Source: an uncultured Gammaproteobacteria bacterium
GTDB lineage: Bacteria > Pseudomonadota > Gammaproteobacteria > Arenicellales > JAANXG01
Assembly (NCBI GenBank): GCA_947259705.1
Contig: CAMYNL010000011.1
Span: forward strand, 1 to 64,000
DNA length: 64,000 bases
Direction of reading: 5' to 3'
Shown here: one piece after another, positions 1 to 9,739 of the stretch
Layout: each line of letters opens with the position of its first letter
How positions within the stretch are numbered: the first letter of the stretch is position 1
Notes under the pieces: model-generated
What the model saw: the letters and a program-made list of their open reading frames with translations, nothing else
What the model was told of the DNA's origin: nothing
Databases searched by the model: none
Program-made: the position numbers and the translations under genes

Positions 1-418
1 CCACCAGAGAAATCAATAAGTTATGTATTCTCCCTTGGCGGAGAATATTCCTGGGTCACCAATCAAGTCACCAGCGGGGTCACATTCGTCACTAATATGT
101 ATCCATGGCGGGGTACCCTGTGGGGGTGATGCGCGACCTCGAGAACTTGGGCATGGGTCAGAGCGCAATTCTTTCTAATAAATAGAGAAAGTACACACCG
201 CCCCGGATTCTTGAGTGTGAGATCATTCACTGTTGCAGTATCGTCCCTCGGGCCATGCATGGACGGTGATTCTCCGTCGGGTGGTACGCTCTGCATGGGC
301 CAAGCCGATCGATCGCCTGGTCGCAGTGGGGCGAAAAGTATTATACATTTTGTTTGTAGCCCAGACAAAGTGGCATAATCATTACTAAGCACTATGAAAA
401 TAATCGGAAGCAATATTC
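1..418. other. Gene-free upstream region of glgP
   Basis: I see no convincing gene here; the open frames on either strand give low-complexity, family-less translations. A possible sigma70 -10 box, CATAAT, lies at 374-379 with only a weak TTGTTT-like -35 at about 350. The pentamer GTCAC recurs at 54, 67, 79 and 88. A ribosome binding site GGAAG at 406-410 precedes the glgP GTG start by 8 bases. Confidence 0.5.
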
Positions 419-2962
419 GTGGCCAAAGCGTTTCGTTTCGAAGTTAGGCCGAGAGTCCCCAATGAACTGTCCCGCCTGACCGAGTTATCGACAAACCTGA
501 TGTACAGTTGGGACGAAGATGTTCGCAATCTTTTTTCCACTCTGGACCGGGAACTGTGGGAGCGGGTTGGGCATAGCCCCCGGTTGTTTTTGCGCCGCGT
601 GGATCAGGCGATGCTCGACAAAGCGGCACAGGATGCCCTCTATCAGCGCAAATACAACAGTTGCGTTTCGTCGTATGACACCTATATGGGGTACGGGGCG
701 TCCGAATCCGTGGCCCGGGCCTTCGACGTAGACAACGGACTGATCGCCTACTTTTGCGCTGAATTCGGGCTACACGAGAGTTTCCCCATCTATTCCGGCG
801 GACTGGGGATACTCGCCGGGGATCACTGCAAAGCGGCCAGTGACCTGAGGCTGCCCTTTGTCGCCGTGGGGCTGCTCTACCGACAGGGCTATTTTTCCCA
901 AACCATCGATTCCGACGGGGGGCAGCATGCGAATTACGCGGACCTCAATTTTGATCAGTTGGCGATCTTCCCGGCGCGAAATGATCAGGATGAGGAGGTT
1001 TACGTCGAGATCGACATTGGAGGTCGAACGGTACAGATCAAGGTATGGCAGGCACGAGCGGGCCGAATAGCTATTTATCTTCTGGACACCGATATCGACG
1101 ATAACGACGAAGCTGACCGCAGGATTACACATCGCCTGTATGGGGGAGACAGTGATACTCGTATTCAACAGGAAATCGTATTGGGATTGGGTGGTGTCCG
1201 CGCTTTACGCCGGCTCGGCCTGGCCCCGACGGTCTGGCACATCAATGAGGGCCACGCTGCGTTCATTATCCTGGAACGGTGTCGCGAGTTGGTCGCACAG
1301 GGGGTGGACTTCGAAACCGTACTGGAGACCGTTGCCGGATCGACTGTATTTACCACCCATACAGCGGTGCCGGCCGGGCACGATATCTTTTCAAGGGAGC
1401 AGCTGGCCAAGTATCTTGGTGATCTATTTGCGGAATTGAACACGGACGAAGACCGGCTCATGAACCTGGGGGATAGTCCGGGCAACGAAGAAAGATTTAA
1501 TCAGACCGCACTTGCAATCCGTGGATCCCGGTTCCGCAATGGCGTCAGCCAGTTGCACGGAAAAGTGTCCTCGGAACTTTGCACCTTCGCTTGGCCGGAA
1601 ATACCGCCAAACGAGAACGGTATGGACTATGTCACCAATGGTGTGCACGTGCCCACGTTCCTACATCCGGAATGGACCCGGTGCTTCGATCTGCATCTAC
1701 CCAGTGAGTGGCGCGATAAGCTATTGGATGCCGATTACTGGAAAGGGATCAGCCACATATCGGACAGTAACTTCTGGACCACACACCAGACCATCAAGTC
1801 ATTACTGATCGACGAGATCAAACAACGGGTCCGTGTTCGCGCTGAGCGAACAGATCTCAGCGCCGCGCAGATGCGCCGGGTGACGCGATATCTGAATCTC
1901 GACACACTGATAATCGGGTTCGCACGCCGGTTCGCGACTTACAAGCGCGCGACTTTACTGCTTCGGGACCTGGCTCGACTTGAGTCGTTGATCAACAGTG
2001 CCGATATGCCGGTGTTGTTCCTTTTCGCCGGCAAGGCACACCCCCAGGACGGCCCGGGTCAGGAGTTCCTAAGAACCATCCACAGTGTGTCGTGTCGATC
2101 GGAGTTCGAGGGTCGAATACTGCTACTTGAGGGCTATGACATCGCGCTTGCCAGATACCTGGTGAGCGGCGTGGATGTCTGGCTCAATACCCCTGAGTAC
2201 CCCATGGAGGCCAGTGGGACTTCTGGACAGAAAGCCGCCATTAATGGCGTGCCGAATCTGAGTGTCCTCGATGGATGGTGGAATGAGGGCTACCATGGCG
2301 ACAACGGTTGGGCCATCAGTCCACATCGTCCCACGGTGGACCGGGAGGAACGAGACCGCCAGGAGGCGGATGAACTGTTCCATCTCCTCGAGCACGAGGT
2401 CCTGCCCCTGTATTACGACCGGGAAGACCAGGAATTCTCCGCCAAGTGGATAAGAGTCGCCAAACGCGCCATGATATCCGCGTTGCCGGAGTTCAGCTCG
2501 CAGCGCATGGTGATGGATTACACGCGCAAGTTTTACGCGCCTGCCGCATTAAACGGTGAAAAGCTGGCGGCGAATGACTATCGACTAGCGCGAGAGCTGG
2601 TGAAGTGGCGGAGATCTGTAAACAAACACTGGCCCAAGTTTTCGATGGAAATGATTGAAATTCCCCAAGACACGGTCCACTCGGCGGAGGAGTTCCGTGT
2701 GCGGGTCAAGGTTTTTCATGAGGGCCTTCAACATTCAGACTTCCGCGTCGAATGTCTGCTTCATAATGGCGCCGCCGCGGCTGGACACGTGACCAAGACT
2801 TACCCGTTAAAGTCCGCGGAAGCCAAAAGCACCGGCAACTCGATCTACGAGACGGGAATCTCCTTGCAGGAATGTGGCGGCTACGAGTTGCGGATTCGGG
2901 CATATCCAATGAATACCAACTATCCCAATCAGTTCGAGTGCGGGAAGATGCTATGGTTGTAG
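419..2962 (+). CDS. glgP: Alpha-glucan (glycogen) phosphorylase, GT35
   Basis: Releases glucose-1-phosphate from the non-reducing ends of alpha-1,4-glucan in the cytoplasm, the mobilising step of glycogen metabolism. The 847-residue protein starts with the DUF3417-type N-terminal domain typical of the shorter bacterial 'alpha-glucan family phosphorylase' class, followed by the GT35 fold. The PLP-lysine motif SGTSGQKAAINGV is present, with the lysine at residue 605. NEGHAAF (about 278) and FTTHTAVPAGHD (about 312) are the usual conserved blocks. The start is GTG with GGAAG 8 bases upstream. The stop codon lies one base from the stop of the convergent malQ, so the two genes share a 3' boundary with no room for a separate terminator. 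Its position opposite glgC-GH57-malQ fits joint breakdown and recycling of glycogen. Confidence 0.95.
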   Translation: MAKAFRFEVRPRVPNELSRLTELSTNLMYSWDEDVRNLFSTLDRELWERVGHSPRLFLRRVDQAMLDKAAQDALYQRKYNSCVSSYDTYMGYGASESVARAFDVDNGLIAYFCAEFGLHESFPIYSGGLGILAGDHCKAASDLRLPFVAVGLLYRQGYFSQTIDSDGGQHANYADLNFDQLAIFPARNDQDEEVYVEIDIGGRTVQIKVWQARAGRIAIYLLDTDIDDNDEADRRITHRLYGGDSDTRIQQEIVLGLGGVRALRRLGLAPTVWHINEGHAAFIILERCRELVAQGVDFETVLETVAGSTVFTTHTAVPAGHDIFSREQLAKYLGDLFAELNTDEDRLMNLGDSPGNEERFNQTALAIRGSRFRNGVSQLHGKVSSELCTFAWPEIPPNENGMDYVTNGVHVPTFLHPEWTRCFDLHLPSEWRDKLLDADYWKGISHISDSNFWTTHQTIKSLLIDEIKQRVRVRAERTDLSAAQMRRVTRYLNLDTLIIGFARRFATYKRATLLLRDLARLESLINSADMPVLFLFAGKAHPQDGPGQEFLRTIHSVSCRSEFEGRILLLEGYDIALARYLVSGVDVWLNTPEYPMEASGTSGQKAAINGVPNLSVLDGWWNEGYHGDNGWAISPHRPTVDREERDRQEADELFHLLEHEVLPLYYDREDQEFSAKWIRVAKRAMISALPEFSSQRMVMDYTRKFYAPAALNGEKLAANDYRLARELVKWRRSVNKHWPKFSMEMIEIPQDTVHSAEEFRVRVKVFHEGLQHSDFRVECLLHNGAAAAGHVTKTYPLKSAEAKSTGNSIYETGISLQECGGYELRIRAYPMNTNYPNQFECGKMLWL

Positions 2963-2963
2963 G

Positions 2964-4463
2964 CTATCCGACCGCCCAGATACGATCGTAGACCGAGGCT
3001 AAGTGCCTCAGGCGCTCGGCTGTGCCGGAATCGACGTCATGCCACTGAAAAGCCCATTGCCAATTGCTTGAATTCTGTCCGGGCGTGTTCATCCGGTGTT
3101 CGCTGCCCAGGCCCATGATGTCCTGCATGGGCAGGACCGCGAGGCGGGACACGGACTGGAAGGCTGCCCTGATCAGCGCCCACGGCATCGCTTCTCGGGG
3201 CATGCCGAGGTAACCATATATACTTTCTTTTTGCTGCGCAGTAAGGCCCTCAAACCAGCCCATGGTTGTATCGTTATCATGGGTACCCGAATACACAACG
3301 GAACAAGGATCGTGATTATGGGGCAGATGCGGGTTATCTGGTTTTCCGTCAAACGCGAACTGCAAAACGCACATACCGGGAAGCCCGAGTGTTTTACGTA
3401 ACCTGACGACGGCGTTGGTGATCAGCCCCAGATCCTCGGCCACCAGCGGTAGTGCACCAAGCCTCTCCTTCAACCGCCGAAAAAATACCTCCCCTGGCCC
3501 TTTGACCCAACGCCCGTGAACCGCAGTGGTGTTCTCGGCGGGGATTTCCCAATAAGACTCGAAACCGCGGAAATGATCGATACGCAAGAGGTCGAAGTAC
3601 GCCAACTGCGTACGCAATCGCTGAACCCACCAGTCAAAGTCGTCCTCCGCGAGTTTGGACCAGTCATATAGAGGATTACCCCACCGTTGACCGTCTTTAG
3701 AGAAATAATCGGGGGGCACACCCGCAACCACTTTCGGCCGCCCGGACCCGGTCAGTTGGAAATACTTGCGGTGCGACCAGATGTCGGCGCTGTCATGGGC
3801 GACAAATATCGGGAGATCCCCGAACAAACGGATACCACGTTCATTCGCATAGCCTTTCAGCTGCACCCATTGGCGACGAAACAGGTATTGGCCGAAGACG
3901 ATACGTTCGAGGGCGGGCTGAAGCTCGGTCCGGGCAGCGGCCAGGGCCTGGGGATCACGGTCCCGCAAAGGCACCGGCCATTTGAACCAGGGCCTACCGC
4001 CGTGGCGGCTCTTCAGAGCCTGATAAAGAGCGTAGTCCGGCAGCCAGTGGCCGCACTGCCTGACGAATTCCCCCACCGTCCGCTTGATCTGTGCATCGTT
4101 GCCGGTGTTGAGGTACGCCTGGGCGATGCACTGCTCCTTGAGTCCCGCTATGTCACCTTGGCAGTCTTGTTGCGCCCGCTCCAACTGCTGACGGTCGAGA
4201 AATCCCTCGACTACCAGGCGCTGCGGACTGATCAACCTTGTATTGCCGGCGTGAACGGATAAGGTCAGATACGGAGAGCGGTCGGCATGGGTCGGACCCA
4301 GCGGCAAGACCTGCCATACACTCGCCCCCGCGGCGGACAGGAAATCGACAAAGTCACATGCATTGTCACCGAGATCGCCGGTACCCGCTCCCGGTAACGA
4401 CGTCGGGTGCAGCAGAATGCCGTACTCTCTTCGAGACAGTACCAGGCAATTGTTATTGTTCAA
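2964..4463 (-). CDS. malQ: 4-alpha-glucanotransferase (amylomaltase, GH77)
   Basis: Moves maltodextrin segments between alpha-1,4-glucan chains, making short products from phosphorylase usable again. The 499-residue length is normal for the compact, Thermus/plant-DPE1-like class without an N-terminal extension. The GH77 catalytic triad is in place: Asp296 in RIDHFRG, Glu343 in VAEDLG and Asp396 in SGTHDND. The best start is a TTG that overlaps the TGA of the upstream GH57 gene (TTGA), with no good ribosome binding site, so translation is probably coupled. It is the last gene of the glgC - GH57 - malQ operon and converges with glgP. An alternative downstream start cannot be excluded, but the N-terminal block YGILLHPTSLPG must be included. 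Confidence 0.95.
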   Translation of the reverse strand: MNNNNCLVLSRREYGILLHPTSLPGAGTGDLGDNACDFVDFLSAAGASVWQVLPLGPTHADRSPYLTLSVHAGNTRLISPQRLVVEGFLDRQQLERAQQDCQGDIAGLKEQCIAQAYLNTGNDAQIKRTVGEFVRQCGHWLPDYALYQALKSRHGGRPWFKWPVPLRDRDPQALAAARTELQPALERIVFGQYLFRRQWVQLKGYANERGIRLFGDLPIFVAHDSADIWSHRKYFQLTGSGRPKVVAGVPPDYFSKDGQRWGNPLYDWSKLAEDDFDWWVQRLRTQLAYFDLLRIDHFRGFESYWEIPAENTTAVHGRWVKGPGEVFFRRLKERLGALPLVAEDLGLITNAVVRLRKTLGLPGMCVLQFAFDGKPDNPHLPHNHDPCSVVYSGTHDNDTTMGWFEGLTAQQKESIYGYLGMPREAMPWALIRAAFQSVSRLAVLPMQDIMGLGSEHRMNTPGQNSSNWQWAFQWHDVDSGTAERLRHLASVYDRIWAVG

Positions 4464-6154
4464 TGCCGCCCACGGCGCATGACGCCCCCGTGTTCCGCAT
4501 GCCCACCATAACCGAAATTTTCGAACAAGGCATCGGGCGCCTGTAAACCAATCAATTTATACAAATACGCTATGTGATTTCGATAAATCATTGCAAACTC
4601 GTTAACCGATTCCGGCGGGTTATCGTCGCCGAACCACCAAAACCAGTCGGAGCCCTCGCAGATCCCAAGTTGTTTTTCAATCGCCGTTTTCTTGTCTACT
4701 TCTGTTTCGACATCCCGGAGTACCTTGTCACATTGTTTTTTTGCACCAACCAGAATATCCCACGCCCGGTTCTTGTCGGACTGACCGATCCAAGTCGAGA
4801 ATGTCCCGTATACCCAACTGCCAGCCGACACGGTGTCCAGTTGGCCCGCGTCCGTATGAGTCTTCAGGTACTCGGAATATGTTGTCAGTTTCAGGTGCGA
4901 ATGTTGCGCCAGTAATTCAAATAACGGACGTAGAAAGTGGTAGGCGTTGTCTGGAAAGTGCTCCCAGGCATTTTCTCCGTCCATGATTATGGAGACGATG
5001 CGTTTTTCGGGAGAGGGTATGCGCCGGGCGATCTGATCAAGCTTATGAATCAGATCTCCCACCGCATCGTCCCCGTGCCACGTCGCATACTCGAACCCAA
5101 TGGTGTCAGACAGACCATCGTGCCGGAAAAAGCCATATAAATCAGTGTCGCGAAATCGGTAGGCGCGGTGCGGCCAGATATTCTCGTCCAGCGATTTCCC
5201 GCTCTTGCGCAGACTGTTGGCCAACACGCCCTGGCCGCTGGCGAACCAACGGAATCCATGTTCCTTGAGCCGCAGCAGAACCGCATCACTGACGCCGCCC
5301 TCGGACGGCCAACAGCCGACTGGTTCAACACCCAAAATCCGCTTGAACACCTCGCGACCATAGTGCAGATGCCAGTCCACACGATCCAGACCGCCTGGGT
5401 AGGTTTCCACGGGTAACGGCGCCCGGGGCATGGTATGCCGAGCAACACCAAAATCCGCCAGCAGTGGTAGCATCGGATGCCCGTAAGGGCTCATGGCGAG
5501 TTCGACCCTTTCGTGCTCCGCCAGTGACCGATATTCGGACAGGACGCGTTTCATGATGTCCGCGATCACACGCAGTAACTCGATTCGATCGAGCTGGCTG
5601 TACCCTTTCTCTTTGTTGATCAGCCGTTGCATTCGGGGATCACAGCGGCGGACCGTCTCGCCCACCCAGGCCAGGTGATACCACACCACCAAGTCGGAGA
5701 AGAATTGGCGGTTGATATAGTTACCGGTAAACGTGTCGCCAAACAGATGTTGACGACAGAAGTCGGCCAGCCGTCGATAAGGCTCGAATCGATCGATCAG
5801 CCGTTCCTGATTGGCTTGCAGACACTGCTTTGCGATTGGCACGCGTTCCGCCAGCTCTTCCGGAACCCCTTGGGCCAGGCAGTTCAGGAGCGGGTCACTG
5901 ATCTTCTTACTGCGCGCGAAAAAATCGTCCAGTTGGGTCGCATAATCCTGTAATTGTTCGATCAGTATCGGCGCAAAGTTCACCACTGCCCTGGCGTCCG
6001 GTACCGCGGCCAGGTGCGCGGCCATGTCGATATAGTCCTTGATAGCATGAAGATAGGTCCAGGGCCGAATATACGTCCCGGTACCTTGATCCTGGTATTG
6101 CGGCTGATGCATATGCCAGCACAACACCACGTTCAGCCGGTTATCAGCGGACAT
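4460..6154 (-). CDS. Glycoside hydrolase family 57 (alpha-amylase/amylopullulanase-like)
   Basis: A cytoplasmic GH57 retaining alpha-glucan hydrolase or transferase; no signal peptide is visible. The five-region GH57 pattern is recognisable: HMHQPQY near the N-terminus (His14, His16), the nucleophile Glu285 in GCWPSEGG and the acid/base Asp392 in IMDGENAWE. Length is 564 residues from the ATG at 6154; a TTG six codons upstream would give 570. I prefer the ATG because AAGG precedes it and it overlaps glgC by only 11 bases. It lies between glgC and malQ in one operon, so a role in trimming or debranching glycogen-derived oligosaccharides is likely. Whether it hydrolyses or branches cannot be decided from motifs. 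Confidence 0.9.
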   Translation of the reverse strand: MSADNRLNVVLCWHMHQPQYQDQGTGTYIRPWTYLHAIKDYIDMAAHLAAVPDARAVVNFAPILIEQLQDYATQLDDFFARSKKISDPLLNCLAQGVPEELAERVPIAKQCLQANQERLIDRFEPYRRLADFCRQHLFGDTFTGNYINRQFFSDLVVWYHLAWVGETVRRCDPRMQRLINKEKGYSQLDRIELLRVIADIMKRVLSEYRSLAEHERVELAMSPYGHPMLPLLADFGVARHTMPRAPLPVETYPGGLDRVDWHLHYGREVFKRILGVEPVGCWPSEGGVSDAVLLRLKEHGFRWFASGQGVLANSLRKSGKSLDENIWPHRAYRFRDTDLYGFFRHDGLSDTIGFEYATWHGDDAVGDLIHKLDQIARRIPSPEKRIVSIIMDGENAWEHFPDNAYHFLRPLFELLAQHSHLKLTTYSEYLKTHTDAGQLDTVSAGSWVYGTFSTWIGQSDKNRAWDILVGAKKQCDKVLRDVETEVDKKTAIEKQLGICEGSDWFWWFGDDNPPESVNEFAMIYRNHIAYLYKLIGLQAPDALFENFGYGGHAEHGGVMRRGRH

Positions 6155-7424
6155 CTTGCCTTGCTTGGCCAAGCATGTCGGGGGTCACCAATACGATGCC
6201 CCCCGGCGAAACGTGAAAGCGTTCCCGGTCTTTTTCCGGTTCCATGCCTATCAAGGTGCCGTCTGTGATGCGGCAATTAGAATCGATCACCGCTCGATTG
6301 ATCTGGCAGTTCCTTCCAATTGCCACATTCGGTAGCGCCACACACTCTCTTAGATTGGACGAGTTCCGCACCCGCACATTGGAAAACAGCAATGAGCGAC
6401 GGACCATCGCCCCCTGAATAATACAACCGCCAGACACCATCGAGTTTATGGCCAATCCCTGATGATCCTCATCGTCGTAGACGAACTTCGCGGGTGGCAA
6501 CTGTTCCTGGTAGGTCCATATCGGCCATTCCTCATCGTAGATGTCCAGCTCGGGCATCGGCTCGATCAACTCCATATTGGCCAGCCAATAGGCGTCTATC
6601 GTCCCGACATCGCGCCAATATGCCTGCTTTCCGGTCTCGGCGTCGGTAAACGGAAAAGCGAATACCCGGTGATTGCCAATCAGACTGGGAATGATATCGG
6701 CGCCGAAGTCGTGTTTAGAAGATGGCGTATCTGCGTCTTTGATCAGTTGCTCGTAGAGAAAATTCGCGCTAAAAACATAGATACCCATGGACGCCAGTGC
6801 AACTTCTTCCTTCCCGGGAACCGGCTCGGGATCGGACGGCTTTTCGGAAAACTTGTGAATTCGATGATCGTTGTCAATCGACATGACGCCGAAGGCTGAC
6901 GCCTCGGGGACGCGGACTTCGATGCAGCCGATCGTTAGATCTGCCTCGTTTTCGACATGCCGTGCCAGCATTTGCCCATAATCCATTTTATAAATATGAT
7001 CACCCGCCAGGACGACAACATATTCCGGACCATGATTCTTGATGATGTGGAGATTCTGAAAAACAGCATCTGCGGTCCCGGAATACCAGGCGGCCTCCGT
7101 AACCTGTTGCGAAGCTGGCAGCAGTTCGAGAAATTCTCCCAATTGCCCGCTGAGGAAGCCCCAACCCTTTTGTACGTGGTGAATCAATGAGTGCGCCTTG
7201 TATTGCGTTAGAATACCGATCCTGCGGATGCCGGAATTCACGCAGTTGGATAAGGTAAAGTCGATGATGCGAAACTTGCCGCCGAAGGGGACCGCGGGTT
7301 TTGACCGCCAAGTTGTCAGTTCGCTGAGACGGGAGCCGCGACCGCCGGCCAGTACTAGGGCCAACGAGTTACGGGTCAGTCGACTGACGAAGCGCTCGGA
7401 ATGGGTGGAGGTAGCTTCGGGCAT
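6144..7424 (-). CDS. glgC: Glucose-1-phosphate adenylyltransferase
   Basis: Makes ADP-glucose from glucose-1-phosphate and ATP, the committed and allosterically controlled step of bacterial glycogen synthesis. The nucleotidyltransferase signature AGGRGSRL lies near residue 25, followed by KPAVPFGGK, GTADAVFQN, AGDHIYKMDY and SGGCIIQG leading into the C-terminal left-handed beta-helix. About 426 residues from ATG 7424 matches the usual length (E. coli 431). A TTG at 7436 would add four residues and neither start has a strong ribosome binding site. First gene of the minus-strand operon, divergent from glgB across about 115 bp. Its product feeds GlgA, encoded 2 kb away on the other strand. Confidence 0.95.
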   Translation of the reverse strand: MPEATSTHSERFVSRLTRNSLALVLAGGRGSRLSELTTWRSKPAVPFGGKFRIIDFTLSNCVNSGIRRIGILTQYKAHSLIHHVQKGWGFLSGQLGEFLELLPASQQVTEAAWYSGTADAVFQNLHIIKNHGPEYVVVLAGDHIYKMDYGQMLARHVENEADLTIGCIEVRVPEASAFGVMSIDNDHRIHKFSEKPSDPEPVPGKEEVALASMGIYVFSANFLYEQLIKDADTPSSKHDFGADIIPSLIGNHRVFAFPFTDAETGKQAYWRDVGTIDAYWLANMELIEPMPELDIYDEEWPIWTYQEQLPPAKFVYDDEDHQGLAINSMVSGGCIIQGAMVRRSLLFSNVRVRNSSNLRECVALPNVAIGRNCQINRAVIDSNCRITDGTLIGMEPEKDRERFHVSPGGIVLVTPDMLGQARQDVR

Positions 7425-7460
7425 TCGGTTCAACAACCGTCTCTGGTAATTAGATGAATC

Positions 7461-7472
7461 ATTTCATGAAAT
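7461..7472. promoter_or_regulatory. 12-bp perfect palindrome in the glgC/glgB divergent promoter region
   Basis: ATTTCATGAAAT reads identically on both strands. It sits in the roughly 115-bp interval between the divergently transcribed glgC and glgB, AT-rich against its surroundings and next to a TATAT stretch. A TATATT box (7535-7540) lies close to the glgB GTG. The position would suit an operator controlling both directions. No known regulator site was matched, so the role is inferred. Confidence 0.35.
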
Positions 7473-7551
7473 TATATCGTAAAGTTATCCCTGTCCGGAC
7501 TCAGGACCTCAATCGCATCCGTGAGGGGTTCACGTATATTAACCTATAGTT

Positions 7552-9738
7552 GTGAAGGCGAGTTTGACAAAGATCAATAGCGAAGAACAGATGCTGCAGG
7601 CAGTGGCAGAGGCCCGCTGCCATGATCCATTTGCGGTCCTGGGTCGGCACGTGATCGGCAACGACGTACTGGTGCGGGTATTCGCGCCCGAGGCCGCCAA
7701 TGTGGTGATCGTCGACAACCAGGCGCAAATGAAGCGGCGGCCGAACACGGATGTTTTTGAATGGCGGGGCCGTGCGTCCAGCTTGCCGCGGTATTACCGC
7801 CTATGCTTCCATGGTAGCAACGACCATCGGCACGTTACGTACGATCCGTACTGTTTTCCGCCGCAGATCACCGATCACGACCTGCATTTGCTCCGCGAAG
7901 GAAAGCTTAGGTACTCATATCAGGTTCTGGGCGCGAATGTACGAGTAGTTGAAGGTGTCGAGGGGGTGCTTTTTGCGACCTGGTCACCGAACGCGGAGCG
8001 AGTCAGTGTAGTGGGCGACTTCAATCGTTGGGATGGTCGGGCGCATCCAATGCGCTCACGCGGAGACACCGGCGTGTGGGAGCTTTTCATACCCGGGCTC
8101 CTGGCGGGCGAAAAATACAAATTCGAAATACGAAACCGTCCTACCGGTGAGGTCTTCTTGAAAGCCGACCCCTACGGAACGAGGTTCGAGTTGCGACCGA
8201 GCACAGCGTCAATCGTCTCAGACCCCGGAACTTACCGTTGGTTTGATCAGGATTGGCTGCTGAAACGCGCTCAGGCGGATTGGCTTCATGCGCCGATGGC
8301 GATTTATGAAGTGCACTTGGGGTCCTGGCGGAAAAGCGAAAACGCGGAGTTCCTGGGTTATCGGAAAATCGCGGAGCAATTGGTGATGCACGTAAAAGAT
8401 CTTGGTTATACCCATATTGAACTGATGCCGATAACGGAGCATCCCCTGGATGACTCTTGGGGCTATCAGACTGTGGGTTATTTCGCCCCTACCAGTCGCT
8501 TTGGGACGCCGGACGACTTCCGGTATTTCATCAATCACTGCCATGCGAATGGGATTGGTGTCATTTTGGACTGGGTCCCGGCGCACTTTCCGAGGGATGC
8601 CCATGGGCTGGCGCGCTACGATGGCACTGCGTTGTTCGAGCACGAGGATCCGAGGCAGTCGGAGCAGGCGGACTGGGGGACATTGATCTTCAACTACGCT
8701 CGCAACGAGGTGCGCAATTTTCTGTTATCGAGTGCCGTGTATTGGTGTAATGAGTTTCATATAGACGGTTTGCGGGTCGACGCCGTTGCTTCGATGCTGT
8801 ACCTCGACTATTCGAAAAGTGAGGGTGAGTGGATCCCTAATAAGTATGGCGGTCGCGAAAACCTCGAAGCCATATCATTCCTTCGCGAACTGAATTCCGT
8901 CATCCACGAGAAATTTCCCGGTGTATTGGTATTTGCCGAGGAATCCACAGCGTGGCCTATGGTGTCGCGTCCGGTGTATGTCGGTGGATTGGGTTTCAGC
9001 ATGAAATGGAATATGGGGTGGATGAACGACACGCTCTCCTATTTCGAACAAGATCCGGTGTACAGACGCTACCGTCATGACAAACTCACCTTCAGCCAGC
9101 TGTATGCGTATACTGAGAATTTCGTACTTCCTTTCTCCCATGACGAAGTCGTGCACGGAAAACGATCCCTGCATTACAAGATGCCGGGCGACGCGTGGCA
9201 ACGGTTAGCAAATCTTCGTCTACTCTACGCATACCAGTACACGCATCCGGGCAAGAAATTGCTCTTCATGGGCTCGGAATTCGCACAGGGTGAAGAGTGG
9301 TCTCACAAACGAGGGCTCGACTGGCATGTTTTGAATTACGCGTCGCACCGTTCGGTGCAGGATATGATCAGACTCCTGAACCAATTGTACCGAGAAGAGC
9401 CAGCGCTGCATTACTTCGACTTTGATGCTCGAGGATTCGAGTGGCTGGATTGTCATGATTCAGAGCAATCGGTTCTGTCATTTCTCCGCAAGTCCGAGAA
9501 TCAATTTCTTGTCGTGGTGCTCAACTTCACGCCAGTACCCCGTGAAGGCTACCGAGTTGGTATTCCCGAAGCAGGTTTCTACCGGGAACTGTTCAACTCG
9601 GATTCCGAGTTTTTCGGCGGCTCGAACGCAGGCAATGTTGGCGGTGTACCCAGTGATCCGATGGAGTGGATGGGTCGGCCCCATTCAATATGCATTACCC
9701 TTCCTCCTCTCGGCGCATTGATCCTTAAACGAGACTGA
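7552..9738 (+). CDS. glgB: 1,4-alpha-glucan branching enzyme (GH13_9)
   Basis: Introduces alpha-1,6 branches into growing glycogen. The 728-residue, full-length bacterial form has an N-terminal carbohydrate-binding region, a CBM48-type module (residues about 140-240, [15 protein letters not shown]), the GH13 barrel and a C-terminal beta domain. Catalytic residues are Asp410 ([10 protein letters not shown]), Glu463 (VFAEES) and Asp531 (SHDEVVHGK), each five residues later than in the E. coli enzyme. The start is a GTG without an obvious ribosome binding site; an ATG at 7591 is possible but would shorten the N-terminus relative to E. coli GlgB. One base separates its stop from glgA, showing a tight two-gene unit. 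Confidence 0.96.
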   Translation: MKASLTKINSEEQMLQAVAEARCHDPFAVLGRHVIGNDVLVRVFAPEAANVVIVDNQAQMKRRPNTDVFEWRGRASSLPRYYRLCFHGSNDHRHVTYDPYCFPPQITDHDLHLLREGKLRYSYQVLGANVRVVEGVEGVLFATWSPNAERVSVVGDFNRWDGRAHPMRSRGDTGVWELFIPGLLAGEKYKFEIRNRPTGEVFLKADPYGTRFELRPSTASIVSDPGTYRWFDQDWLLKRAQADWLHAPMAIYEVHLGSWRKSENAEFLGYRKIAEQLVMHVKDLGYTHIELMPITEHPLDDSWGYQTVGYFAPTSRFGTPDDFRYFINHCHANGIGVILDWVPAHFPRDAHGLARYDGTALFEHEDPRQSEQADWGTLIFNYARNEVRNFLLSSAVYWCNEFHIDGLRVDAVASMLYLDYSKSEGEWIPNKYGGRENLEAISFLRELNSVIHEKFPGVLVFAEESTAWPMVSRPVYVGGLGFSMKWNMGWMNDTLSYFEQDPVYRRYRHDKLTFSQLYAYTENFVLPFSHDEVVHGKRSLHYKMPGDAWQRLANLRLLYAYQYTHPGKKLLFMGSEFAQGEEWSHKRGLDWHVLNYASHRSVQDMIRLLNQLYREEPALHYFDFDARGFEWLDCHDSEQSVLSFLRKSENQFLVVVLNFTPVPREGYRVGIPEAGFYRELFNSDSEFFGGSNAGNVGGVPSDPMEWMGRPHSICITLPPLGALILKRD

Positions 9739-9739
9739 T

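Noticed and set aside
63-413. Minus-strand open frame of 116 codons at the left edge
   Set aside because: Low-complexity, family-less translation with no ribosome binding site, and it covers the likely glgP promoter.
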